A stretch of 64,000 nt of DNA, from positions 1,708,625 through 1,772,624 of the forward strand of contig OX637621.1 of NCBI GenBank assembly GCA_951802195.1, read 5' to 3'. Of the stretch, positions 41,463 through 52,626 are shown piece after piece. Position numbers and translations under genes: made by a program. The stretch's first letter is position 1. Each line of letters starts with the position of its first letter. The DNA is from Tausonia pullulans. Taxonomy: Eukaryota; Basidiomycota; Tremellomycetes; Cystofilobasidiales; Mrakiaceae. Under the pieces are notes generated by a model that saw only the letters and a list, made by a program, of their open reading frames with translations, did no database searches and had not been told where the DNA came from.

Positions 41463-41967
41463 ACGGCTGAGAAGGAGAAAGACGGAAGGCTCTTGGAGTA
41501 CAAATGGGTGTGACCTCAGTAGATATATAGCTTTGATCCCTGTTAAGCGCGCATCGACGTGTCTAGCTCCGTTGTTCAGGAACGGCGGGCTTTCAAACCG
41601 CTCATCATTTCCGCATGCGTATCCATCAAGATGATGCCCTACTTTCCTGCCTGGCTTGTTCCTTCGTGAAGTCGGAAGTCTGTAGGACTGGTGGGAAGTG
41701 GCGTGTGCGCGACGACGCGTTTAGGGCGGCGCAGAGCGAGGGAGGAAGCCTGCCTGCTTCTGTCTGGACGTGTTCCACCATCCTGGCTCCCTCCTTCTCA
41801 CCTCGACTGCTGGCCAGATTTGCACTCTCGTTCTTTGTCCGAAGCTACCCCTCCCACATCCAGATCTTACGTGTCATCTCTTCTTTCTCCCACCATCCCC
41901 AACCCGACGGTCTCTCGCTCCGTGCACCCCGCACATCTGCTCTCTCTCCTGTCGTACTCGCCGCACC
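41463..41967. other. Intergenic region
   Basis: About 0.5 kb between two rightward genes. It becomes CT-rich after 41780, probably the promoter of the next gene. No gene is seen. Confidence 0.35.
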
Positions 41968-44588
41968 ATGACAGGGTCAACAAGCCCCATCTCTCCTCCA
42001 GTAGATGATAAAGCTCTCCGCTCCATCATTCAGGTACGTCTTCGTGTTCTCAGCTTGTCACCAAAGGTGATCTCCGTTGAAGATGTTCGCTCAACCTTTC
42101 TTGCGCGCCTTGCCTAAGGCCGGCTTCCGAGCTTTCCCTGCTTCCTTACTCGATCCCCTCATCTCCTTCGCCACCGACTGGCCCCATAGTCATCCTCTGA
42201 CTTTGGAAGAGACCGAAGATCTCGTCTCCGCCTTTGGTACGTGCTCACGCATAGCCATCATCTTTCCCCACAACGAACCTCCTTCATTTCCACACGAGGA
42301 TGCTGGGCGGAACTCGGGGTTTAGACTCGGCTGTAATGCGGCATGATTCCTCACTAACCCCGCGTTGCCCCCTGGGTTCCTTCCGTTCATTCCTTCTTGC
42401 ATTCACAGCAAGGACGCGATTCTACGCGTTTCACGCTCAATACCGTCGGCACCTTGTTCGAGCGGCGAAACACATCAGGTACTACGACTCACCGCAGCTC
42501 TCGGATCAACACGTTCGTCTCTTTCGCCAGAACTTCCTCTCGAGCGAGCGAGTGACCCAAAGTCGTCGATGTGAAGGAGCCAGACAGGCCGATCGAGCTG
42601 ACCGCCGCTCGGCTCTCCCATGACAACTCAGTATATTCAACTAGCGCGCCGCCAGCTCGAGCAAAGACTGAACTACATGGTCGAAGCGCTCGTCAACTCG
42701 TGGACCGGCGGGTCTCCCTCGACTTCCTTAAGAGCACGTACACTGTCACCGACGTCCACCCCTCACAAGAAGATCACCCGCATGCCTCCGACGATGATGG
42801 TCTGGAAGCTTGCCAACTCGGACAACTATTTTTCTAGTCTGTCGCTCTCCCACCGCACGCGACGTTGCATTCTTGTTACTAATGATGCGTTGTTTCAGTC
42901 GACGAGCGCAGCAAGCGCCAACCAGTGTTCCTAGCCCCAGACAATCCCATCCGCACACGCCCCGCGGAGGATTTCTGGCGACTACGGGCTCAAGTCGTGA
43001 GGAAGCGGAAGAGAGAGAGGCGGGAGGCGCACTTGAGAAGGGAGGTTTTCTTTGGTGAGGGTGAGTTCGGGTCTTTCGCGCCCTGTCGTCAATGGACACC
43101 TAAAGGAGGTCGGCTAACTTGTCTGTCTGATGATGGGAGAAGATTTTGACTCGTCCGAGAGTGAAGATATGAGCGACTCGGACGATCAGCGGATGAAGAG
43201 GATCAATCTCCAAGGTCGGTAGAGCCATCGCTCTATCATTCCCCTCCTAACTGACTGACCGACATTGCTATGTCATGTAGCTCCTTTTACTTCCAGCGGT
43301 AGGACGCACCGTGAATCATCCCCCACACCGGAACAGAGGGTGATGTCTGCGAAGTTACACAGTATGTGTCTAGGTCTTCAGTTTGCCTCTCTTGCTTGCC
43401 CGCACCGACTGACTGCCCTCTCCATCACAGCGAGGCGCTTTCAAGATCATGCTTCATCCAACGTCAAAAACATCTCTCTAAGCGTCATTCATCCCCCTCC
43501 CGACGTCTGTACACCGTCCGTCACGCGCTCACCAGCTACAGCAGGAAGATGTACCAGAAAGCCCCGGCACAGCGTTCTTCGACGGCAGTTGGTGGCGACG
43601 GCGGATGGTCAGAGCCAACTTCCAACGAGGCTATCCCGTACTTCCAAGGTTTCCGGCACCCTGATTTCTGAGGAAGGCGTGTGTCATGAGAGTTTGCATA
43701 GTCAGCGGTCTATCGAAGATCGTTGGATTTTTCATTGTAAGTCCCCAGTCTCTCATTGCTTCGCCAGCCCCAAGCCACTGATCGAATCCAACCTATCAGC
43801 CACCAATGATGTGTCATCACCAGATGGAACTCATATCGACATGAGTTCAGAGGTCGTGTCCGCTCGAGGTGCGTTTGCCTCCCATAAATTTTCCTGCTCT
43901 GTCGCCATCAGCCCTCCAGTTGGCTGACTGTCAGCTCGTCTCGCTCTTTATCGCAGTCCGTCTCCAGGGACTCGACCCCTTGCTCAAGTTGACGACTCCT
44001 GATCCTGAGAGGAGGAGGAGCATCAGCCTGGGTCACTTTCCGTTGACACCAACAGCCTTGACTTCATCTCCCTCAACCCGAGATCCTTCATGCCAGGCAA
44101 AGCAGCAGCCGTTGCGTGCGTCGACGTCTCGTCGGCTTACCCATTGTGCCCACTATTCACTCACCCTATGCTTTGCTGTTTCATCTTCAGCTGGTATCCC
44201 CCCCCCTCCACTTCGTTCGGCCGACCTAGCCCTAAAGATCCCCGCTCAGATCGAATCCCTCTCCGCTTCACCCTCACCCCCTGCTTGTGCGCAATACCCT
44301 TTATACTATTCAACAATGGCCTGTCTCTCCCACCCCTTTCAGTCTCCACAACGAGACCTTCCCGTCTACTCCACCATCGCCGCCGCAACTATGACGTGCG
44401 AGACCCACGTCAAGGTCCGCTTCGTCAAATCCCAGCGAGGCGAGCTCGCGGAGGTCAACTCGAGGCGAGCTCCGCTCGGGAAAGAGGCTGTCCTCCCGCA
44501 TCCATTAAAGCCTCGACCTTTTCGTATTCCCTCTCGAGCGTGCGCGAGTACAACAACGGCGGGGACGTCAGTGAATCAATGGAAGTGA
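41968..44588 (+). CDS. Unrecognised 629-residue protein, ten exons
   Basis: Exons 41968-42033, 42083-42236, 42409-42551, 42632-42836, 42899-43060, 43143-43214, 43281-43361, 43431-43736, 43800-43868 and 43957-44588 all join in phase. The N-terminal ~270 residues look folded and helical: LLDPLISFATDW, TRFYAFHAQYRRHLVRAAKH, DQHVRLFRQNFLSSERYIQL and LEQRLNYMVEALVNSWTG. Then come FLAPDNPIRTRPAEDFWRLR, a strongly basic run (RKRKRERREAHLRRE), probably nuclear, and an acidic DSSESEDMSDSDD. The last 350 residues are Ser/Thr/Pro-rich. Two acceptors end AAG or GAG rather than CAG/TAG, so exons 2 and 6 are the least certain; an in-frame 45-nt intron near 44149-44193 is also possible. No family recognised. 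Confidence 0.62.
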
Positions 44589-44769
44589 CGACAGGAGAGG
44601 TGCTGGAACGGAAAGCTTCTCTTTCTCTTGCTCGTCTTTGCATATGCTGATATCTATGGATAAATAGGAGGAGGCATGCATAGCTGCTGTTGGCAGTGGA
44701 AAATGATACTGTGTGGAGATGATGCAACGAAAGCAAGAGGATATCCCTCTCCCGCTCTTCCCTCACCGC

Positions 44770-47700
44770 TCAGTTATGACCAAGACCGTACTTGGTGTTC
44801 TTTACGATGGCCATGATGCTGAGATGACGGGGTAAAGGAACGGTCAGGATTCAAGTTATACCCAACTAGAGAAGGAGAGACTCACGGCTGATTAAGCCCA
44901 CCATCGCCCTTGCCGATCTTGCCTCCCTCAGCCCATCCCATCTTGGATAGCAGCCGATGACCAAGATTGTCCTCGCCGAGCATCTTTGCGCCCTCACCGA
45001 CGACCTCGCCTTCCTTGCGTTTGGCGGCATCGTTGCCGAGGCCGAAGCCGCTCTTGGAGGGCATCGTGTGGTTGCCGCTACCGGAGCGAGGACCCCAGGC
45101 CTGGTTGATTAGAGGAGTGGGAATCAGTCAACATATTAGATGGGGGCAGGACAGGGCTGACGCACGGCGGTAGTGAAGCTATCGCCCCTGGCGGCCGCGA
45201 TCTTAAGGGTTTGCTTGATCTTCTTCTGGTTGTTGTTGAGACCAGAACGAGACGTCTTGGTGAGGATGGTGAACTGTGGAGACAAGGAAAGGTGGAGGAA
45301 CATGAGCGCAAGGCATGGAGACCAGGGAATGATGCAGGGGAAAATTACGTACCCGCTTGCGCCCGGCACCCCTGCTCTGAGTTTTGATAGTGTAGCAGGC
45401 CGCGAGAACGTGGACCCTCTTCCGAGACTCCTTATCCATCTGTTTAAATGGACGTCATCAGTGTGGCCCCAAGAATGAGATCGAAGCACCAGACAATTAC
45501 CGGAGGAAGGCTCATTGTCGTCTTGCCCAGGTCCCGGAGGAAGAACTGGATCTCTGCGTCGAGCGCGTGCAGGTCGACGATGCCCTCTTTGTGCCGCGGG
45601 CCCACGTTATCGCTGTCGTCTCCTGACATCAAGTCCTGATGGCGGAACTTCTTCTTGAATTTGTTCTTCGACGAGGACGAGTAAGGGTCGAGCTCGGCCG
45701 CTAAGCGAGCCTCGGCGCGTTGGCGCTTGTATTCCGCCTTTTTCGCGTGATCCTTGTCCCACTGGGCGCGAAGATGCTCTGGAACGAGCTGCTCACGCTT
45801 CGACCGCGAGACTGGGGTGGCTGTGATGATGATGGGGAAGCGTTAGTCAGCTGGGCGATGAAGGACGCAAGCTGCGCACACGCACCGACGACAAAGTCAT
45901 CCTCGTAATCCTCAAAGTTACCGCGATTGATGGCCTTGAAGAGCTTCTTCTTGGCCGCGCGATCTTTGCCGTTAATAATACCGGAATTGTTGTCCAAAAG
46001 GTTCTGTGCGCGTGGCCGGCCGGACAAGGTCAGCACACAGCGGGAATGAAGAGGCAAAAAGAGAGGATCACTCACTTGGATGAAACGTTCGTCGTCATCG
46101 TCCCAAGAGAAATTGCCCTTGAACAACTCGTGATCATCGTCGGACGACACGAGCGCCCGCGCCTTACCCTTTCCTTTCTTCTTGGCTGGCTCCTGCGCTT
46201 TTGCCTTCTCCTTGCCCTTCTTCGACCCGGCCACCGTCTGCGGCTGCGTCCCCTCCTCCGCGGACTCAACCTCGACGACCGACTTAGAGCGTGCACGCTG
46301 GCTCCGCAGGATGGCCTCTGCGAGGTCCTCCGACGAGTCACTGCTAGCATCCAAGTCGTCGTTGTCATCGCTGTCGCTCTCGTCGGCAACGATGTCGAAG
46401 TCGTCGCCTAGATCGTCAGAATCGTCGCTCTCGAGCATCTCGTCGAGGAATATCTGCTCATTGTCCATGTCGTTGTCGTCCGATCCCTCCTCTTCGCTCT
46501 CGTCGGACCAGCCGAGCTGGTTGACCTCGGACGCGGCGAACACCCGTCGCACACCCGGGTCCGGGTGGTTCGTCGCCCACTCCGAGTCATCGTCCTCGTT
46601 GCTCTGGTGGGTGGCAAGATTGGCCGATCTCCGAGACGGCTTCAGCGACGGTGAATGCAACTCTCCTCGGCTGGACGAGTCGCTCTCGCCATCGTTGAAC
46701 TTCCCCTCGTCCTCCTCCCGCATGAGCCGCTCAATGGCAATGTCGCCGATGCTGACCTCTTCGACGTTGTTGACGCCTTCGAGGAACGTCCGCATGCCGT
46801 CCTCGTCGTCCTCGCCATCCGAACCGCGGGTGTTGGCAATGTAGTCGGCGAGGATCGCAGCCTCCTCCTCGGCGCGCGTCCCCCTCTTCGGCGGAACATC
46901 CCTCGCGCCATTCGGGATAGGGTTCTTTATCCATCCACTTGAGCCCTTGCCGCGCTGAACGGGCGGCCCATCGGACCCCCACTCGATGTCCGAGTCATCC
47001 TCGCGCGGAGCCGGGGGGGATTCGGCTCGCTTCTGGTTCCGCGCCGCCTTGCGCATCGCCTTGAGCGCCTTCTTGCCCGGCCTAGCCTTGGTCTTGGGCT
47101 GTCGAGATGTAGACGGGAGCGCAACAGTGGTAAGTTCGAGCGCAAAATCGCGGAAGGTGACCGCGGCAGGGACAGGGAGAGCGGGAATTGACGCCGGGAG
47201 GGCAATGGAGACAGGCGAAGGTTCGACGCCCATGGATCGCTGAGGCGTCCAGACGATCTCCTCGTCTGACTCGCTGAGCGGATCGCCGAGGACGGCGGCG
47301 TGTACGTAGCGGCGGGAAGCTGCCTCGTAGTTGCCAGATGTCTCGGCTGCCGCCGGTTCAGAGTCGACAAAAAACCCAAGGGATTCGGCCTCTGAGGCCT
47401 CTACGACCGGCGCTGAGCTTGATGCAGCAGAGACGACGGGGGAAGGCTCGATGTCGACGAAGAATACAGGGCTGTCGTCGTCTTCGACGATCTCAACCTC
47501 GACGTTGTCCTCGATCGTGAGTTCGAGGGTGGAGTCCTCGAGAACAACCGTGTCATCGGGCTTCTCCTCGTCTGGGATATCCATGCTCCCGCCGGGCGGT
47601 GAGCCAGCCTGAGATGTCGCAGCAGTTGAGGAGCGGGGAGGGCCACGGAAAGCGTCGAAGGCGGAGACAAACGAGAACGGTGTCGGCGTCGGACGTGGGG

Positions 47701-48769
47701 CGGGGTCGATAACCGCCATGGACTCAAGAGCGTTCTCGACCTCCTGGATTTCGGCTGAGGAGGTGGAGGAAACGATGGACGAGATGGCGAGATCGATATT
47801 CGAGGAGGTCGGGGTGAGGGAAGGCTGGGGCTGTTGGTCGCCCGGCTCCGGCACCTCGATCTCGAAGGCGTGCCGAGGGATCTCCATGTGTGGGAGGGCT
47901 GCGTCCACGAGCGAGAAGTGGTGCATCTCCACCGAGGCAGGGTCCGCGATCGAGGCTGAGAGGAATGATGAGTAAGTAGAGGTGGAGTAGATTGAAGTAA
48001 ACAAGAGCACTAACGCGACCCATCTCCGCGAACGAAAACGTCGATCTCGCCGTCCTCAAAGAGCGTTCCGGCCTTAACGAACGAGACAGGCTTGAGGAAC
48101 GGGTTCTCGCCAGAGTAGCTGTAGTTGATGTTTCCACCGGTACGTGCTCGCGCGAAGTTGGAGGTCGAGGGGGTCGCATGCGAGGCGCCGAGCCCGTAGT
48201 GGGGCGTAGCCGATCCCGATCCACCTGGAGTGTCGAGGCCAGCCGCGATGTAGTCGCTATCATCCATGTCAGGCCGGCGGGATGCCCTGTAGCCCTCGTT
48301 TAGGAAGAATGGCATCGGTGGAGGAGCGCGATTTCCACCTCGACCGCCCCGCCCACCGCGACCACGGCCGCGAGGGGAGGCCGAAGGGGAATTGTTATAA
48401 GGGAAGGGGGGGTTCTTGAGGGTAGGATATGGGGAGGGAGCGAATGAGGGCGCTGGAGGAGGGTGTAAATACCAGTGAATATCATGTCAGCCCAGCCGCG
48501 GTTACACGCATGACAGGATCGTCGCCGCCACGCCACAGAGAACAGAAAGGAGAGGTCTGCGCACCAGCAGAAGTCGAGTGTGACTGCGTCGTCGTCTCAG
48601 CCTTCTGAGAATAGTCAAACTCGACGGCCCGCATCTCGACGAAGACGCCTCCTCCCCGGCCACGTCCTCGTCCTCGAAAGCCGCCGCGTCCGCCGCCTCG
48701 AAGGCTCGCCCGCGAGGGGGCCGCTCCTTGGTGGGCGGGGGCGCCGCGACCGCGAGAGCCACGTGACAT
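44770..48769 (-). CDS. SQS1: R3H and G-patch splicing factor Sqs1
   Basis: Nine leftward exons (48769-48565, 48452-48015, 47955-46076, 46003-45886, 45820-45501, 45439-45353, 45273-45166, 45100-44886, 44818-44770) join in phase to 1139 residues. The N-terminus is Arg/Gly-rich (RGGGRGGFRGRGRGRGGG and a second RGRGRGGRGGRGG). A long acidic Ser-rich middle follows. An R3H domain is at about 930-1010, with FFLRDLGKTTMSLPPMDKES and RKRVHVLAACYTIK. A G-patch ends the protein (LLSKMGWAEGGKIGKGDGGL). Family knowledge: Sqs1/Pfa1 activates the helicase Prp43 through the G-patch in ribosome assembly and splicing. The domain order and RGG start match fungal Sqs1. It is nuclear. Confidence 0.92.
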
Positions 48770-49676
48770 GCTGAATGGGTGAAAGTTTTGGAGAGAGAGA
48801 GAGGCGGGTGGAGGAGGAAGATGGAAGGGTTTGGCGATGGTGAAGGGCTGCGAGGTGTGGAGGTTGGAAGGAGGGAGCCCACGTTCGAGAGGAGCGCGCC
48901 TGGTGACGGGATGGGCGTTGCGGGGCAACGAGTAGATGACTTATACAAATCTCCATGAAAGAGGAAAGAACAATGTAGAACCATTGATGAAGAAAGATCG
49001 AGTGTGAAGTGCCAGAATTCTGGAAGAATGCTTCTGTTGTAAGAGGTGAACGCGCGCGCCCGATCTCTCTGAAATACTGGGAGTTTGCCGAAATACCGCG
49101 ACGTCAGACTCACTAGACCTACGGCACAGCGCTATGCTGAATTCACTCCTGATTGAGAACGAAGAAGTAGTGTTCGCAGAGGCTCATGGAGAGCCTGAAC
49201 CGATCGGCTCAGAAGCTTGTTCTGCGACTCTATCTAAGTGGGCGCCACGATAGGGGAGACAAAATGGTTGTGCAGGCAAGCTGGGCGGTGAGCTGCGCAG
49301 CTCCCTAAATTTCAGTCGTAGAGTGGACCTATGGCTAGGTGTGGGAATTACATCCGTTCGCCAACCGTTCATGACGTGGCATCGTATGACTTTTTCCCTT
49401 GTCAACCCGCTGCGCGGGTATTTATTCTTCGACTTTACTTCTTCCTCCTAGTTTGCATTGATCTCCGAAAATAGCAGGATTCAAGACGACAGACGCCGAT
49501 GCGGATTGCCTTGCACATCTGTGTACGACCTATGAAGCCGATCTCCTCTCGCTTGCATCTGTCCTCTTCGGCCTGGCCCGAGAAGCCTGGTGGGCCGATC
49601 TTTCCCAGGAGCCAGTCTTCCCTCATCAACCACCAAAGGCGACCACCTCCCCCTCGCTTCCCTCGACCACTACCTC
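48770..49676. promoter_or_regulatory. Divergent intergenic region
   Basis: This separates SQS1 and the GFA-domain gene. It contains no supported gene. AT-rich patches near 48940-49000 and 49390-49450 could belong to the two promoters or leaders. Confidence 0.35.
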
Positions 49677-50196
49677 ATGACAATGGCTACCACCTCGGCC
49701 TCTGCGCCCGGCGAGCCCATCGTGCTCCAAGGATCGTGCTTTTGCAAGCGCACGACCTACACTCTCCGCACTCACGATGACGCCGTCGGGTCGTCCAACC
49801 TCACTTTCAGCTGCTTCTGCCATTGCTCGCACTGTCAAAGGTCAGTGGAAGAACCTTTTTCGTACCTGTTTCTTCATTAGGGGGCCGCTGTCTGGCCATG
49901 AGGATGCAGTCGTTCGTCTCATCAGCGTATTCTTCTTCCTTGCCATCGTCATTGAGGTCTCTCACCCGCCCTGAGTTCACCCCTCTTCTGTCCCTCCCGT
50001 TTGACAGGAATAACGGCGCCCCTTTCATCCACACCACTCACTGGAAGGCGGGCGCGGTCACCTGGGGCGGGGAACTACCTTTGCGCTTTGAGTCCAAGCC
50101 GCGCAAGTTCAAGCTCGCGTGCGGGTCGTGTCGGTCGCCGGTTGGAACCTGGAACGAGGTGAGTTTCTAAGTTTAGTCTTCTTGTTGGGCCCTTTC

Positions 50197-50227
<31 letters not shown>

Positions 50228-50583
50228 GGAGGAGGAATAAGAGGAGGAGAAGCTAAGGGCGGAGATGCAATAGGGTTAGCTGTGCGCCGCGTCTTGCGGG
50301 CGTAGAGACGCAATAATGGGACCAATCATACTTCTCCTCGACCATCACCCTATCCCTCCGGCTCGCGAACACAGCTGACAATCCCTCAATTCTTCAGAGA
50401 AAGCAAGAATGGTCCATCTGGCCGTCGACGCTCGAGCGCGACCCCACGACGCTCCGTGTGATCGGCAGAGAGCATATGCTTCCGACCGCGCATACCTATT
50501 ACGGCGAGTGGCGGCAGGTCGACGTCTATGATGGGCTACCGAAGTGGTCTGGCAACGAGGGAGAGAGCGAGCGAGTTGATTAG
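49677..50583 (+). CDS. GFA/CENP-V-type zinc protein
   Basis: Exons 49677-49840, 50008-50158 and 50398-50583 join in phase to 166 residues. Conserved cysteine motifs of the GFA (glutathione-dependent formaldehyde-activating/CENP-V) family are clear: GSCFCKRTTY near residue 20, CFCHCSHCQR near 47-56, and ACGSCRSPVG near 95. These bind two zinc ions. Asn-Asn-Gly after the second motif and WPSTLERDPT near the end also fit. Family knowledge: the biochemical role of fungal GFA proteins is mostly unsettled; the original formaldehyde-activating activity is disputed. The second intron (50159-50397) carries a GAGGAC-type run at 50199-50243. An upstream in-frame ATG-less extension exists; I used the first good ATG. 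Confidence 0.9.
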
Positions 50584-51117
50584 ACCATTCCGCCTCCTCT
50601 CTTTGCTCATCGGTGGCTTGGCTTAATTGCAAGAGATGTAATGACGCACGTCATAGGATCTATTCGATCTACGAAAGTCTGGCGCGGTTCGCCACGGGCC
50701 CAAAAGCGGAAAGAAATGAATGGACAAAAGACGAAGACCCGGGAGATGAAAAAGAGACAGGATAATCAGGAGAAGGCGTTGAGTGGAATGGAACAAACGA
50801 GGGAGGTCATGAGCGCAGCTCGAGAAAACAACGACAGTTTTTGGGGAGAAGGGCGGGTCCGCCATAGATACGGAAATGTCGGGCCGGCGACTGTTGGGGG
50901 CTTTTTGGGCTGCTGTGCGTTACAGGATGCATGTGGGGGCCGAGTCTAGGTGCCCCTCACTAGAGGAGGAAGCGTTGCGGCGAGAAGAGAGAAGAAAGAT
51001 AGGGAACGAAAATGGGAGACGTGATGGACTAGCCACGCGCGTCGCTGGGAGAAGGGAAGGGCAGGACCGTCAGTACATCTCAACAGAAGCAGGGGAGGAA
51101 GGTCGTCGACGCACAAT
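50584..51117. other. Convergent 3' intergenic region
   Basis: It lies between the GFA-domain gene and the secreted lectin gene, which end toward each other. Purine-rich and without a gene. Confidence 0.35.
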
Positions 51118-52626
51118 TTAGGCGAGCCACTCCTGCTGCTTGTTGTTGCGAGCGCAGCTCCAGGTCTGGACCTCCTTCTCGCCACCGCGGGTAGCATCGA
51201 GGCACTGGCGGCCACCGGTGATGGCGATGCGGTTGTCGTCGGTGAAGTACTGGAGAAAGCAGCCAGGCATGTCAGCGAGAGAAGCGGAGAACGACAGGAG
51301 AGAGCCCGAAGACGTACCCAGTTTTGCTGGGGAGTTCCATTGCACTCCCAGACCGTGGCCGGGCGGCCAGTGGCAGGGTTCCATCCGGCGTCGAGGCAGA
51401 AGTTGGTGTTCTCGAGCTGGACCTTGCCGGCACCGCGGGCGATGAGCCACTTCTCGGCGGCGGCTCCGGAGCAGTCCTGGTAGATGACCGAGGCGCCGTT
51501 CTTCCACTCGCCCTCAACGGCGAGGCACTTGGACGAGTACTTGCTCGGGTGCACGGCGGAGGCGGCGGATCCAGAGAGCTCAGCGGCGGGTGAGGCGGCG
51601 GGCGAGGCGGTAGATCCAGAGACCTCGGCGGCAGGCGAGGTGGCGGACGAGGCGGCGGGCGAGGCGGCGGACGAGGCGGCGGGCGAGGCGGCGGACGAGG
51701 CGGCGGGCGAGGCGGAAGATTCAGCGACCTCGGCAGCGGGAGAGACGGCAGAGGTGGCCTCCTCCTTGGGCGAGGTGGAGGGGGAGGGGGAGGGGGAGGG
51801 GGAGGGCGAGGGCGAGGGCGAGGGCGAGGGCGAGGGCGAGGGCGAGGGCGAGGGCGAGGGCGAGGGCGAGGGCGAGGGCGAGGGCGAGGGCGAGGGCGAG
51901 GGCGAGGGCGAGGGCGAGGGCGAGGGCGAGGGCGAGGGCGAGGGCGAGGGCTTCTCGGAAGTAGGAGCGGCGTTGTCACCGTTGCCACCCTCGACGTCTA
52001 GCGGGAAGGGGAAGAGGAAGAGAGGTGAATATCAGTACAAAGTATAGAAGGGGAAGAAAGAAGTTGGCGAACAGTTCCAGCCTCCGTAGATGACTCCTGC
52101 TCCAAGGTCGGCGAAGTGCTGGAAGAGCGAGGGCGAGAGATCGAGACCGCCGTAGGGGCAGGTCGGGCACTCGTCCTGGACGGTGGCGTAGGCCTCCTTG
52201 CCGCCGTAGGTGATGCGAATCTGCTTTCCGCAGATGGGGTTGCTACAGCGGGGAGAAGGAGTGAGCATCAAACACTGCGGACGCCACCGGAGTTTGACTG
52301 GACAAGGAGCCGACCCACTTGTTGTAGAGGTGACCGAACTGGTCAGAGTTCATGGCGACGGTGTACTCGCTGTTCTGGTGAACGATGCCGCAGGCTCCGG
52401 CTCCGACATCGGTATAGTCTATAAGTGAGTAGCGACGTCAGCTGGAGGATTTCGGAGGGGGAGGCGGACCCAAGAGGGGGCATCGGTGTGAGAACAACGA
52501 CGCGACAGGGAAGGAAGACATACAGTAAGTAAAGCGGTTGCCCTGGCGAGCAATGAGAGGAGCGGCCGGGGCAGCGACGGCGACGGCGGCGAGGCCAAGG
52601 GGAACGAGGGCAGAGATGGCGAGCAT
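51118..52626 (-). CDS. Secreted expansin-like protein fused to a ricin-type lectin
   Basis: Leftward exons 52626-52524, 52418-52319, 52242-52073, 51997-51318 and 51249-51118 join in phase to 394 residues. A signal peptide (LAISALVPLGLAAVAVAAPA) is followed by RLIAR-like processing sequence and a double-psi beta-barrel (about 35-125) of the expansin/RlpA/barwin type: YYTDVGAGACG, AMNSDQFG, GKQIRITYGGKEAYATVQDE, CPTCPYGGLDLSPSLF and VIYGGWNY. A linker of Ser-Pro dipeptides (about 28 hexanucleotide units) and SPAAS repeats spans 140-245. Residues 250-394 form a beta-trefoil of the ricin B/CBM13 kind, with KCLAVEG, FCLDAGWN, QCLDATRGG and terminal QEWLA (Q-x-W motifs). Only about two-thirds of a full trefoil is apparent. 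The likely role is binding or loosening plant or fungal wall polysaccharide outside the cell. Confidence 0.88.
51779..51951. repeat. GGGCGA/GGGGGA hexanucleotide array inside the lectin-gene linker
   Basis: About 28 tandem hexamers encode the Ser-Pro dipeptide linker on the minus strand. The distal part is nearly pure GAGGGC and the end nearest the lectin domain has GAGGGG variants. The plus-strand Gly-Glu frame is an artefact of the repeat. Confidence 0.97.

Noticed and set aside
41968-43060. Assignment to the protein phosphatase 4 regulatory subunit R2 family
   Set aside because: One alternative frame gave RFTLNTVGTLFERR, faintly like PPP4R2, but the in-phase splice model uses another frame and that resemblance disappears.
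46182-46844. Rightward Ser-rich 220-codon frame
   Set aside because: It is antisense to the acidic Ser/Asp-rich part of SQS1 and has no independent support.
51484-52047. Rightward frame with long Gly-Glu repeat
   Set aside because: It is the antisense of the Ser-Pro linker of the lectin gene, whose minus-strand frame has a signal peptide, domains and splice sites.
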